From positions 1 to 14,633 of the forward strand of contig JAUVWD010000006.1 of NCBI GenBank assembly GCA_030604285.1: a stretch of DNA of 14,633 bases, written 5' to 3'. The notes beneath the pieces are model-generated. The model made no database searches and had not been told where the DNA came from. It was given only the letters and a program-made list of their open reading frames with translations. This document shows, piece by piece, positions 1 to 5,614 of the stretch. Position 1 is the first letter of the stretch. Every line of letters starts with the position of its first letter. A program made the translations under genes and the position numbers. Origin of the DNA: Chloroflexota bacterium. GTDB lineage: Bacteria > Chloroflexota > Dehalococcoidia > GIF9 > AB-539-J10.

Positions 1-2
1 AT

Positions 3-296
3 GACAAGTCATCCTTAGCAGCATCCACAGAAGCCTCAAAGTTTTTCTTTGAAAAGACCGGAAGGAAGCGTTGGGGGAATCAGATCCAAAGAGAGCAGTT
101 CGAGGTGGCTGAAAAGGAAGTCGGCAGCCCGAGGATGATTGAGGCGATCACATGGGCACTGACCTCGGGGATATCGAATATCAAGAGCATAATCACGGCT
201 GCGAAGAAAGGAAAACAAGGGTCCGCCCGGGCAGCAAGATCCCCAGGAGCCCTCCCAACAGGCGACGAATTAAGGAGAAGTTGGAAAGGAGAATGA
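3..296 (+). CDS. Phage replication protein, DnaD-like C-terminal part (5' end outside window)
   Basis: The frame is open from the left edge to a TGA at 294-296, giving about 97 residues of a protein whose start lies upstream. The visible part contains an aromatic and basic stretch (KFFFEKTGRKRW), then a segment with the pattern of a DnaD/replisome-organiser C-terminal helix pair: alternating charged residues, then WALTSGISNIKSIITAA. It ends in a basic, Pro/Ser-rich tail. DnaD-like phage proteins bind the origin or host initiator and recruit the helicase loader. The next gene is a DnaC-like loader that starts inside this stop codon (ATGA overlap), so the pairing fits a replication-initiation module. 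A GTG at 105 could be read as a start, but the frame stays open well upstream and no SD precedes it. Family assignment is inferred from pattern and context; partial gene is secure. Confidence 0.7.
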   Translation, partial: DKSSLAASTEASKFFFEKTGRKRWGNQIQREQFEVAEKEVGSPRMIEAITWALTSGISNIKSIITAAKKGKQGSARAARSPGALPTGDELRRSWKGE

Positions 297-955
297 CCAT
301 GGGATGGAAGCAAATTGCGCCAGGTGTTTACCAGGTTGTGCCAGGGGATTTGTACGACATAGAGCCAGGGCGCTTGCGGCTTTCCAACATACCACCGGAT
401 ACCAGGTACACCCATCGCTTCTCTAGCTTCAAGGTTGAGCTTGGAACTAGGGATGCCTACAATGCGGCAGCAGCTTTCTGGCTCAACGAATCACCCCACT
501 TCTTCCTCACACTAGTTGGGGAACCAGGATTGGGGAAGACTCACCTGGCACTGGCTATTGCTTGGAACTGGCTGGAGATTCGGTGGCCAGCACTTCAGGG
601 CACCATGGGGTATTACCAGGTCAGCAACTTGCTTGAGCGGATCCGGGCGGAATACGACAAGCCGCGGTGGCAACAGAATGGCGAGGAATCCATCATGCTG
701 AACTTTGTTCAAAAGTGCGGCCTCCTGGTTATTGACGATATCGGTGCTCACAATCCCACAGCTTGGGCACAGGAGAAACTGGACATGATAGTGGATGCCC
801 GGTACATCGCCCGCCGGCCCACCGTGTTCACAACAAACCTGGCTCAAGAGAATCTGCCTGACCGGGTTGTAGACCGACTGCATGAGGGGGTTGTGGCGGT
901 CCTCGAGGGCGAGAGTTACCGGAAGCAGAAGAAAGCCCTTGCTTTAACGGAATAG
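293..955 (+). CDS. DnaC-like AAA+ helicase loader
   Basis: A 220-residue ATPase expected to load the replicative helicase onto phage origin DNA in the cytoplasm. Walker A is GEPGLGKT at residues 76-83, Walker B is LLVIDDIG at 144-151, and a sensor-I-like TTNL lies further on, followed by an arginine-containing DRVVDRLHE segment. This order and spacing fit the DnaC/IstB/DnaI class of short AAA+ proteins. The frame extends further upstream to 152, but the ATG at 293 is chosen because GGAAAGGAG lies just before it and it overlaps the stop of the previous gene as ATGA. The N-terminal 60 residues are not recognisable and may carry the helicase- or DnaD-binding part. Family confidence is high. IstB transposase helpers share the fold, but no transposase gene is nearby. 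Confidence 0.92.
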   Translation: MTMGWKQIAPGVYQVVPGDLYDIEPGRLRLSNIPPDTRYTHRFSSFKVELGTRDAYNAAAAFWLNESPHFFLTLVGEPGLGKTHLALAIAWNWLEIRWPALQGTMGYYQVSNLLERIRAEYDKPRWQQNGEESIMLNFVQKCGLLVIDDIGAHNPTAWAQEKLDMIVDARYIARRPTVFTTNLAQENLPDRVVDRLHEGVVAVLEGESYRKQKKALALTE

Positions 956-970
956 AACGGAACGGAAGCG

Positions 971-1060
971 AGTGTCGGGTGGCGGGAATATATGAAAAGA
1001 AAGGATCAGTTACAATTGCGAGATCTAAAATCCCAGACAACACCCGCCACCCGCGACACT
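971..1060 (+). repeat. 16-bp inverted repeat with 56-base loop
   Basis: The left arm AGTGTCGGGTGGCGGG (971-986) pairs with CCCGCCACCCGCGACACT (1043-1060), giving 16 base pairs with a two-base bulge in the right arm. It fills the 133-base gap between the helicase loader and the YopX gene. The gap holds no convincing gene. No T-run follows, so it is not a simple terminator. The last five bases of the right arm also form the 5' arm of the small hairpin at 1056-1074, so the two structures exclude each other. Position after the replication genes makes an origin or a leader switch possible; both are inference. Confidence 0.75.
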
Positions 1061-1084
1061 TCAGAAGGAAATGTAAAAAGGGGG
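1056..1084 (+). promoter_or_regulatory. Gene-joint hairpin element, copy 1
   Basis: ACACTTC (1056-1062) pairs with GAAATGT (1068-1074) with one mismatch, loop AGAAG, then TAAAAAGGGGG as the ribosome site of the YopX gene at 1089. Confidence 0.65.
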
Positions 1085-1088
1085 AACA

Positions 1089-1490
1089 ATGAGAGAGATT
1101 AAGTTCAGGGCTTGGGGGATTATCAGTAATCGTATGCGTTCCTGGGAGAATGTTCTTATGGATGGGATGTTGCTAAGTGCAATAGGCTTACCACCAGATG
1201 AGTGCCGCCTCGTCTGGCTGCAGTACACTGGCCTCAAGGACAAGAACGGGGTGGAGATTTATGAGGGGGATATTGCAACCTATAGAACTTGGCAAGGTAA
1301 AGTAGGCGGGAAGCTCAAAACGGTTAATGCTGAAGTTTACTGGGACAAGAATGCATGGTGTATCAAATGGAAGACAAAACTCGGAGTGGGCTCTACAGGT
1401 TTGCATATTCCAGAAAGTGAAGAATTTGGCAGTGAGGTCATAGGCAACATCTATGAAAATCCAGAGTTGACATCTCAAGGTCAAATGTAA
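1089..1490 (+). CDS. YopX-family phage protein
   Basis: A 133-residue protein with the layout of the YopX family (PF09643), common in phages of Firmicutes and many other bacteria. The N-terminus MREIKFRAW, the middle segment LQYTGLKDKNGVEIYEGDI and the C-terminal VIGNIYENPEL are the typical family blocks. The fold is a small beta-barrel; the biochemical role is not established, so none is given. The ATG at 1089 has a G-rich ribosome site (GGGGG at 1080-1084). The end of the gene contains another copy of the gene-joint element, so its last codons are constrained by that sequence, and only one base separates its stop from the next gene. Confidence 0.92.
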   Translation: MREIKFRAWGIISNRMRSWENVLMDGMLLSAIGLPPDECRLVWLQYTGLKDKNGVEIYEGDIATYRTWQGKVGGKLKTVNAEVYWDKNAWCIKWKTKLGVGSTGLHIPESEEFGSEVIGNIYENPELTSQGQM

Positions 1491-1491
1491 A
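1467..1491 (+). promoter_or_regulatory. Gene-joint hairpin element, copy 2
   Basis: TTGACAT (1467-1473) and ATGT (1485-1488) form the outer stem (ACAT/ATGT plus one inner pair), with AAGG in the loop (1477-1480). It lies inside the last codons of the YopX gene. No AAAGGAGG follows; the loop AAGG is the best ribosome site for the ATG at 1492. Confidence 0.55.
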
Positions 1492-1890
1492 ATGAAGTGC
1501 ATCAGGTGTGGTAGGAATGAAGATATCGAGAACCACCATATACTTGAATCCCGTTTTGGTGGTGGAAATGAGCCAGGGAATAAAGAATATCGCTGCCGTG
1601 CTTGCCATAAATACGAACATACTCGGCGGCGGGTATTGAGTGCCTTAGAGTATGAAAGAAGCAGAGGTCAAAAGGATAGGATTGCAGCTTATGAACATCG
1701 CCTTGAAGTACTGGACAGACTCAATATCATCGAGCTTATCCGAGAACGAGGTACTTATATCAGTTATTGGTCAGTCAATAGAACCCATCGTTTACCCCGA
1801 AGGATACCGACGAAAGAAGAAGCCGAGTTTGATAAACGGTTAGATGAAGACATGGCAGTATTCGTGGCAGAATTGACAAATGAAAGGTGA
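1492..1890 (+). CDS. HNH-type zinc nuclease-like protein
   Basis: A 132-residue protein with a compact HNH/treble-clef layout in the first 45 residues. CxxC at C3/C6 and CxxCH at C35/C38/H39 would hold zinc; the HH pair at H15-H16, N30 and H43 fit the catalytic strand and helix of HNH nucleases. The remaining 85 residues are charged and helical, with no recognised domain. Phage HNH proteins nick or cut DNA, act as homing enzymes, or work in packaging; which applies here cannot be told. There is almost no space to the upstream gene, and the only SD candidate is AAGG in the hairpin loop at 1477-1480. Two further HNH genes lie at 6023 and 7487. Fold likely, activity not shown. Confidence 0.75.
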   Translation: MKCIRCGRNEDIENHHILESRFGGGNEPGNKEYRCRACHKYEHTRRRVLSALEYERSRGQKDRIAAYEHRLEVLDRLNIIELIRERGTYISYWSVNRTHRLPRRIPTKEEAEFDKRLDEDMAVFVAELTNER

Positions 1891-1897
1891 AAGTTAA
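1873..1897 (+). promoter_or_regulatory. Gene-joint element, copy 3 (degenerate)
   Basis: TTGACAAATG at 1873 followed by AAAGGTGAAAGTTAAG up to the GTG start at 1898. It keeps the TTGACA head and the GAAAGT-TAA tail, but the arms pair poorly. Confidence 0.4.
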
Positions 1898-2140
1898 GTG
1901 ATTAGTGCCATGCTCGAAGACCTGGACACGATTGAAGGGCAACGCTGTGTCTTTTGCCTTGTGGCATCATCACCAACTCCAATTGGTCGCCGTAGTAGCC
2001 TTCACATATATCGCTCTAATAAGAGCAGAGAACGAGGTCTGAAGCGTTATCAAAGGGAAACCACCTTAATGGATACAGTCTATTTTCTATTTGAAGTGCC
2101 GATAGACTTCTACCTCGACCACGCGAAGAAGCGAATATAA
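1898..2140 (+). CDS. Hypothetical protein (80 aa)
   Basis: No family is recognised. The protein is 80 residues with a CxxxC-like pair (CVFC) near residue 17, a basic middle (RSNKSRERGLKRYQRE) and an aromatic C-terminal part. The GTG at 1898 is chosen because AAAGGTGA (1883-1890) sits seven bases before it; an in-frame ATG at 1910 is the alternative. It follows the HNH gene by seven bases and is followed directly by a copy of the joint element that begins at its stop codon. Confidence 0.65.
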   Translation: MISAMLEDLDTIEGQRCVFCLVASSPTPIGRRSSLHIYRSNKSRERGLKRYQRETTLMDTVYFLFEVPIDFYLDHAKKRI

Positions 2141-2162
2141 CATTTGGAGAGTGAAAGTAAAA
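2140..2162 (+). promoter_or_regulatory. Gene-joint hairpin element, copy 4
   Basis: ACATTTG (2140-2146) faces TGAAAGT (2152-2158), pairing with one A/A mismatch and two G/T wobbles, then AAAAA. No start codon follows directly; the palindrome at 2164 comes next. Confidence 0.5.
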
Positions 2163-2163
2163 A

Positions 2164-2181
2164 TAGGTGCGCGCGCACCTA
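2164..2181. repeat. 18-bp perfect GC palindrome
   Basis: TAGGTGCGCGCGCACCTA is its own reverse complement over 18 bases, with an alternating CGCGCG centre. It lies in a 120-base gap (2141-2260) with no gene of useful size. It could be a dimeric repressor or regulator operator, or a leader hairpin. The 2182-2227 part of the gap has a half copy of the joint element (CAAATGTAAAAAAGG at 2189) and a G-rich run, but no gene follows it, which suggests a lost gene. Confidence 0.8.
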
Positions 2182-2227
2182 ATGAAAGCAAATGTAAAAA
2201 AGGGGGGTAGGGGATATACCCACTAAG

Positions 2228-2255
2228 ACATTTGAGAGTCAAGAGTAAAAGGAGG
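2228..2255 (+). promoter_or_regulatory. Gene-joint hairpin element, copy 5
   Basis: ACATTTG (2228-2234), loop AGAGT, CAAGAGT (2240-2246), then AAAAGGAGG (2247-2255) as SD for the ATG at 2261. Confidence 0.75.
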
Positions 2256-2260
2256 ATTCG

Positions 2261-2653
2261 ATGGCAGTACGTGCAAAGACTCCCTGCCCTATCACCTATC
2301 GCCATTGCAAGAAGAGTCTCGATTGTATGCTGAAATTTGACGCTTGCCGTATTGAAACACGTGAAGAAATTACGGATACGGGTGTTCTCAGTCGCTGGAG
2401 ATGGAATGAGGAGTTAAAAGCTAAATTCCAAAAATGGTTAGTGCTTTATTGCCCTAATGCTCGTGCTCGGCAACACACCATTCGAGTTCTTAATAAAGAG
2501 CCTTTGCCTGTTCTTACACCTTGGGAAATATTTGAACAAATAGATAGGGACATAAAAGCCCAAAAGCTAGCCACTGGTCCAAATGCCAAATATTTCAATG
2601 CAATTTTGGCAGGCATGCAGGCAAAATCAAAGGAGGATTTAGAAAACATATAA
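2261..2653 (+). CDS. Hypothetical protein (130 aa)
   Basis: No family is recognised. The 130-residue protein begins with a Cys/His-containing stretch (CPITYRHCKKSLDC, C9, C16 and C22), which could bind a metal together with C29. A central segment is rich in Trp, Lys and Arg and could bind nucleic acid; the C-terminal half is helical. The ATG at 2261 has the very strong site AAAAGGAGG five bases upstream, attached to the joint element. Start and reality of the gene are well supported; function is unknown. Confidence 0.8.
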   Translation: MAVRAKTPCPITYRHCKKSLDCMLKFDACRIETREEITDTGVLSRWRWNEELKAKFQKWLVLYCPNARARQHTIRVLNKEPLPVLTPWEIFEQIDRDIKAQKLATGPNAKYFNAILAGMQAKSKEDLENI

Positions 2654-2716
2654 ATGTTCCCTGCCGAGTATAGGATTCTTTGACGAGGCCGGAGGAAATG
2701 TAAAAAGAGAGAACCC

Positions 2717-2926
2717 ATGAAACATTGCTGGCACTTCGAGAGCAAAAAGTATTGGCCGCCAGACGTAACAGAGCGTTGTTGCTACTGCGGCAAGAAGCGA
2801 AAATATCCAACCTATGTACGGGAAAAGCGACGAGGACACGGCCCTAAACTGCCAGACGATTGGGTGCTGAGTAAGGCGCCAAAGCCGCTTGAGGATGAAG
2901 AGTGTCCAAAGCGAGCTAACACTTGA
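2717..2926 (+). CDS. Small zinc-knuckle-like protein (69 aa)
   Basis: A 69-residue basic protein with HCWH at residues 3-6 and CCYCGKK at about residues 21-27, a pattern that fits a single zinc site. The C-terminal half is charged and proline-rich. Such small zinc proteins are common in phage accessory regions; partner and role are unknown. The 63-base gap upstream (2654-2716) contains a worn copy of the joint element (GGAGGAAATGTAAAAAGAG at 2691), and GAGAGA before the ATG is the only SD candidate. Confidence 0.7.
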   Translation: MKHCWHFESKKYWPPDVTERCCYCGKKRKYPTYVREKRRGHGPKLPDDWVLSKAPKPLEDEECPKRANT

Positions 2927-2940
2927 AACTCAAAAGTAAA
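2921..2940 (+). promoter_or_regulatory. Gene-joint hairpin element, copy 6
   Basis: ACTTG (2921-2925), loop AAACT, CAAAAGT (2931-2937), then AAA and the ATG at 2941. The 5' arm reads ACTTG instead of ACATTTG, matching AAGT rather than ATGT on the other side. Confidence 0.6.
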
Positions 2941-3069
2941 ATGACTCGTTTTACAGAGGAAGATGCGCTACGCATGAGGCAATTGTTCGCATTGCGTAAC
3001 GAAAGGGGGCTCACGATAGTGGAGCTTGATGAGCTTGATGAACTCGTTCGGCGATGGGAACGAAGATAA
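2941..3069 (+). CDS. Small acidic/helical protein (42 aa)
   Basis: A 42-codon gene found between the zinc-knuckle gene and the methyltransferase. The peptide is rich in Leu, Glu and Arg, with LDELDELVRR near the end, and should form one or two amphipathic helices. No family is recognised. Support is the joint element ending one base before its ATG, the tight fit between neighbours (19 bases to the methyltransferase), and a phage-like composition. There is no strong SD. Confidence 0.6.
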   Translation: MTRFTEEDALRMRQLFALRNERGLTIVELDELDELVRRWERR

Positions 3070-3088
3070 CCGAAGAAAGTGAAACAAG

Positions 3089-3784
3089 ATGAAGCCTTAT
3101 TATCAGGATGAAGCGGTGACAATCTATCACGGGGATTGCCGGGATATTCTGCCGACCCTACCTCGGGTTGACTTAGTGCTAACTGATCCCCCATATAAAC
3201 ATACTGGTCTTGGCGGGGGGGGCTTTGGTGGCCATCAATTTTACCATGATGAGTTTGTCCAATCTATGTGCGATTTCGACTTGAGAGAGTATTCCAAATT
3301 GCTGATGGAGGCTGCGCCGATGTTAATAGCTTTCCACAGCCGAGATCTTATTGTGCACTATGCCAATTTGGCAGGTGATTGGAACCGATTATACGATTTG
3401 CATGTTTGGTATAAGCCAAATGCAATTCCCTTCACTCATCATACTTGGAAAACAGATATTGAGTATCTTGCTCTTGTTTGGGCCAAGAAGCCTGGATGGA
3501 CACAGGCTAATCAAGCCCTGCATAGCAAGGTCTTTATTGCCCCGATTTGCCAAGATAGCTTGCATCCCACAGCAAAACCGGTCCCGCTGTTAGCAAAATA
3601 TATTTATATTCTTGATGCCCAAATAATTGTCGACCCTTTCATGGGTAGTGGCACAACCCTTCGTGCCGCAAAAGACCTTGGCAGAAAATCCATAGGGATA
3701 GAGATAGAGGAGCGCTTTTGCGAGGTCGCCGCTAACCGATGTCGGCAGATGGTGATGGATTTGACATTTGTAAAAGGAAAGTAA
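3089..3784 (+). CDS. Orphan DNA methyltransferase, DPPY type (N6-adenine or N4-cytosine)
   Basis: A 231-residue S-adenosylmethionine-dependent DNA methyltransferase of the beta class. The catalytic DPPY is at residues 33-36 near the N-terminus, HPTAKP is at 159-164, and the AdoMet-binding block DPFMGSGTT is at 182-190, followed by GIEIEERFCEVA. The motif order (catalytic first, cofactor site last) is what defines the beta class. The target-recognition region between residues 40 and 155 is short. No restriction enzyme gene is adjacent, so it is probably an orphan enzyme that protects phage DNA from host restriction or marks it for regulation. GAAAGTGAAACAAG before the ATG is a poor ribosome site. 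Its last codons carry a copy of the joint element. Class is certain; target base and site cannot be read. Confidence 0.95.
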   Translation: MKPYYQDEAVTIYHGDCRDILPTLPRVDLVLTDPPYKHTGLGGGGFGGHQFYHDEFVQSMCDFDLREYSKLLMEAAPMLIAFHSRDLIVHYANLAGDWNRLYDLHVWYKPNAIPFTHHTWKTDIEYLALVWAKKPGWTQANQALHSKVFIAPICQDSLHPTAKPVPLLAKYIYILDAQIIVDPFMGSGTTLRAAKDLGRKSIGIEIEERFCEVAANRCRQMVMDLTFVKGK

Positions 3785-3786
3785 AG
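3762..3786 (+). promoter_or_regulatory. Gene-joint element, copy 7
   Basis: TTGACATTTG at 3761-3770, then TAAAAGG and AAAGTAAAG (3778-3786). It lies within the last codons and stop of the methyltransferase, upstream of the gene at 3804. The stem is weak. Confidence 0.5.
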
Positions 3787-3803
3787 CGAAGCGGAGTTAC
3801 CGA

Positions 3804-4370
3804 ATGAGCGAAAAAGGAATGATATTCACAGGCGAGAGCATCCGGGCGATGCTGGAAGGCAGAAAGACGGTTACTCGCAGGCGTGGGGGATTGGATAAGA
3901 TAAACGAAATGCCCGACCTCTGGCATGATCCATTCTTTGATGAAGTCACTGGCTATTGGAACTTCTGGCAACGCTATACTGGCGACGTGTTGAGTGCCAA
4001 GCCTCGCTATGCCATAGGAGACATTGTGTATGCAAAGGAGACGTGGGCACTTGCTATTCCTCTGGGTGCATCTATCCACGCTGACAGAATACTACATTAT
4101 AAGGCTGATGGAATCGGATTGCCAAAGTGGAAGTCCGCCATGTTCATGTTCAAGAAGTATGCCCGGATCTGGCGGGAGATTGTCGGGGCCAGGCCGGAAC
4201 GGTTGCAGGAGATAACACCTGATGATGCTGTGGCAGAAGGTTGTGGAAGTCTTCATAGCAATCCCATGCTGTCTGCAATAGACAATTTCTCCCAACTCTG
4301 GGGCTCCACCAACCCGAAGCACCCCTGGGACAGGAACGAATGGGTGTGGAGATACGAGTTCAAAAGCTGA
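3804..4370 (+). CDS. ASCH/PUA-like phage protein
   Basis: A 188-residue protein with the block order of a widespread phage family with an ASCH-like (PUA-fold) domain: IFTGESIRAMLEGRKTVTRR at the N-terminus, KPRYAIGDIVYAKETWA in the middle, then a beta strand and basic segment ending in RIWREIVGARPERLQEITPDDAVAEG, and a C-terminal FSQLWGSTN...WVWRYEF. ASCH domains are thought to bind RNA or nucleotides and resemble PUA domains; a precise function for the phage members is not established. Only 19 bases separate it from the methyltransferase. The SD is weak (GGAG at about 3794). Its TGA stop is the first base triplet of the best-formed joint hairpin in the window. Confidence 0.85.
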   Translation: MSEKGMIFTGESIRAMLEGRKTVTRRRGGLDKINEMPDLWHDPFFDEVTGYWNFWQRYTGDVLSAKPRYAIGDIVYAKETWALAIPLGASIHADRILHYKADGIGLPKWKSAMFMFKKYARIWREIVGARPERLQEITPDDAVAEGCGSLHSNPMLSAIDNFSQLWGSTNPKHPWDRNEWVWRYEFKS

Positions 4371-4389
4371 CATTTGAAGGCCAAATGTA
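4368..4389 (+). promoter_or_regulatory. Gene-joint hairpin element, copy 8 (perfect stem)
   Basis: ACATTTGAAGGCCAAATGT at 4370-4388 forms a perfect 7-bp stem with loop AAGGC. The TGA stop of the upstream gene supplies the first bases, and the ATG at 4390 follows one base after. The only SD candidate, AAGG, lies in the loop. Confidence 0.85.
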
Positions 4390-4680
4390 ATGGCAGATAT
4401 TGAGGAAGTCCAGCAGCAAATCACTGATGCGATCCGGGCTATCGTCGGCAAGGATTATGCTGTCTTCGTCTACATCGCTGATGAGGAGCGTGAGACTGGG
4501 ATCTGTTTGAACTTCTCCGAGAACGCAGCGGTGGCCGCGGTGACCAATATCATAACGCAGTTCAACCTCAACATTGTGGGAATCCTTGCTGCCCTTGGGC
4601 ACCAGATTCGTGTAGTTAGTAACATTCGAGTAGAGATGAGAACGGAGGAGGGTCCGCCGCCAGATCCAAGCAAGACATGA
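4390..4680 (+). CDS. Hypothetical protein (96 aa)
   Basis: No family is recognised. The 96-residue protein starts with a charged helix (EEVQQQITDAIRAIVGKD), continues with alternating hydrophobic strands (YAVFVYIADEE, IVGILAALGHQIRVVS) and ends in an acidic, proline-rich tail. It looks like a small soluble alpha/beta protein. Translation would begin directly after the joint hairpin, with AAGG of the loop ten bases from the ATG as the ribosome site. The stop overlaps the next small gene (ATGA). Confidence 0.75.
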   Translation: MADIEEVQQQITDAIRAIVGKDYAVFVYIADEERETGICLNFSENAAVAAVTNIITQFNLNIVGILAALGHQIRVVSNIRVEMRTEEGPPPDPSKT

Positions 4681-4802
4681 AAAAGAAGCCTGCAGGGACA
4701 AATCCAACAGCGGCCAGCTTACGGTTCAGCTTTGTCAGGTTGTTCCTCGCTGTGTTCCTGCAGGCTGACAAATATCTCCGAAAAGTAAAGGAGGATGTGT
4801 AA
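4677..4802 (+). CDS. Small basic protein (41 aa), translationally coupled
   Basis: A 41-codon frame that starts on ATGA with the previous stop (4677-4680) and ends on TAATG with the next start (4800-4804). The peptide is basic with a hydrophobic middle (FSFVRLFLAVFLQA) that could be a short membrane-associated helix. No family is recognised. Perfect nesting between two overlapping neighbours supports a real gene; lack of its own SD, and a 14-bp inverted repeat spanning it, leave open that the stretch is mainly a structured RNA. Confidence 0.5.
   Translation: MKKKPAGTNPTAASLRFSFVRLFLAVFLQADKYLRKVKEDV
4687..4766 (+). repeat. 14-bp inverted repeat
   Basis: AGCCTGCAGGGACA (4687-4700) pairs with TGTTCCTGCAGGCT (4753-4766), 13 Watson-Crick pairs and one G/T wobble. 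CAGCG (4708-4712) and CGCTG (4748-4752) can add five inner pairs. The whole 80-base structure lies inside the 41-codon frame and ends just before a joint element. Confidence 0.75.
4766..4794 (+). promoter_or_regulatory. Gene-joint element, copy 9
   Basis: TGACAAATATCTCCG then AAAAGTAAAGGAGG (4781-4794), which is the SD of the gene at 4802. Head and tail are kept, but the stem is poor. Confidence 0.55.
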
Positions 4803-5014
4803 TGACTATTATTCTGCGCCAATGCCTATTCTGCAATAAGTGGTTTCCAACAACCAAAATGGAGATGGTTCAAGCACGAACTGGTAAATCATCCCCTGAA
4901 CTTGAGCCTATCTTCTGGGTTTGCGACAAGAAGTGTATGGACAAACTTAATGAAGGGATAGAGGGCTCAACATTTCACCCCAAGAGTAAAGGAGGTACCC
5001 GCGATGAGAATTGA
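4802..5014 (+). CDS. Small zinc-ribbon-like protein (70 aa)
   Basis: A 70-residue protein with CLFC at residues 8-11 and CDKKC at about 41-45, a four-cysteine zinc-ribbon layout, separated by a 30-residue loop. No named family. The ATG overlaps the previous stop (TAATG) and has AAAGGAGG seven bases upstream. The C-terminal codons double as a joint element and as the ribosome site for the next gene. Confidence 0.8.
   Translation: MTIILRQCLFCNKWFPTTKMEMVQARTGKSSPELEPIFWVCDKKCMDKLNEGIEGSTFHPKSKGGTRDEN
4970..4995 (+). promoter_or_regulatory. Gene-joint hairpin element, copy 10
   Basis: ACATTTC (4970-4976), then CAAGAGT (4981-4987) and AAAGGAGG (4988-4995). It lies inside the coding end of the 70-residue gene and serves the ATG at 5004. 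Confidence 0.65.
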
Positions 5015-5141
5015 TAACACTTGCGATATGGTCTGCGAAGGTTGTGAGTGGGAAACTCAACCCGAAAGATGTCTTGAAGATTTCGTACGCGAAACCAAGG
5101 AAATATGCCGAATGTTAGCAAGCGAGAGCCGCAAAGAGTAG
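5004..5141 (+). CDS. Small cysteine-rich protein (45 aa)
   Basis: A 45-codon gene with AAAGGAGG at 4988-4995, eight bases before its ATG, one of the best ribosome sites in the window. It overlaps the previous gene by 11 bases. Five cysteines (C7, C11, C14, C23, C35) in a CxxxCxxC plus two arrangement suggest zinc binding or a small metal cluster. No family is recognised. The SD and element make the gene itself likely. Confidence 0.8.
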   Translation: MRIDNTCDMVCEGCEWETQPERCLEDFVRETKEICRMLASESRKE

Positions 5142-5148
5142 GGACGAT

Positions 5149-5355
5149 ATGGCCATGGGAAGATCGACAATGAGCCTAGAAGCGAGGATGGCCCTTGCGA
5201 TTTGGATCCACGCCGCAAATCATAAGGGAACCTGGTGTTGGCTCCGCCCGGGCCTTTTCTGCCAAGAGGGTTTTTGCTGGAATTGCCAGATATACAAAGC
5301 GAGAAAGGAAGGTAGAGATGAGCGAGCAAAGGAAACCGCCGGCAATAGTAATTAA
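5149..5355 (+). CDS. Cysteine/tryptophan-rich protein (68 aa)
   Basis: A 68-residue frame with a helical N-terminal part and a WCW...LFC...FCWNC block at residues 29-46, followed by a basic, charged tail. The CxxxxCxxC spacing could bind zinc. The ribosome site is weak (TAGGGA at 5139-5144; start at 5149, with 5155 as alternative). It overlaps the next gene by 38 bases, more than most pairs here. Probably real because the cysteine block looks designed and it fills the gap, but less secure than its neighbours. Confidence 0.55.
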   Translation: MAMGRSTMSLEARMALAIWIHAANHKGTWCWLRPGLFCQEGFCWNCQIYKARKEGRDERAKETAGNSN

Positions 5356-5602
5356 CAATCCCGGGGAACTAAACAAGCTAGAAGGAGCCGTGATAAGGAA
5401 GGCCATGCCAGGGATGCCTCATTCAATTGTTCTCGATTTAACCCATGTGATGTGGCCAAATCCTGTGCGGGTGATCTTCACCCCAGAAGCAAGAGCTGGA
5501 TTTCCCCGGGCTCAATTGGGTGATGGCTGGCCTATCACTGTTACGCCTTTTCTTACTATAGGCACCATGGATATTGTAGAGAAGAAGGAGGAGCCTCTGT
5601 AA
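5318..5602 (+). CDS. Hypothetical protein (94 aa)
   Basis: No family is recognised. The ATG at 5318 is chosen over longer upstream starts because AGGAAGG lies five bases before it and the peptide upstream overlaps another likely gene. The 94 residues form a probable small beta-rich domain: PAIVINNPGELNKLEGA, then HSIVLDLTHVMW, VRVIFTPEARAGF and ITVTPFLTIG, ending in an acidic/basic tail. The next gene starts 12 bases after its stop. Confidence 0.7.
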   Translation: MSEQRKPPAIVINNPGELNKLEGAVIRKAMPGMPHSIVLDLTHVMWPNPVRVIFTPEARAGFPRAQLGDGWPITVTPFLTIGTMDIVEKKEEPL

Positions 5603-5614
5603 GAGGTGCCCTAA

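Noticed and set aside
152-292. Longer N-terminus for the helicase loader
   Set aside because: It overlaps the whole end of the upstream gene; the ATGA overlap and GGAAAGGAG at 293 are a better fit.
992-1102. 36-codon frame between the helicase loader and YopX
   Set aside because: It covers the right arm of the long inverted repeat, overlaps the start of the YopX gene and has only a weak ribosome site; the peptide has no recognisable features.
5195-5317. Longer N-terminus for the gene at 5318
   Set aside because: It has no ribosome site and lies inside another likely gene; AGGAAGG before 5318 decides the start.
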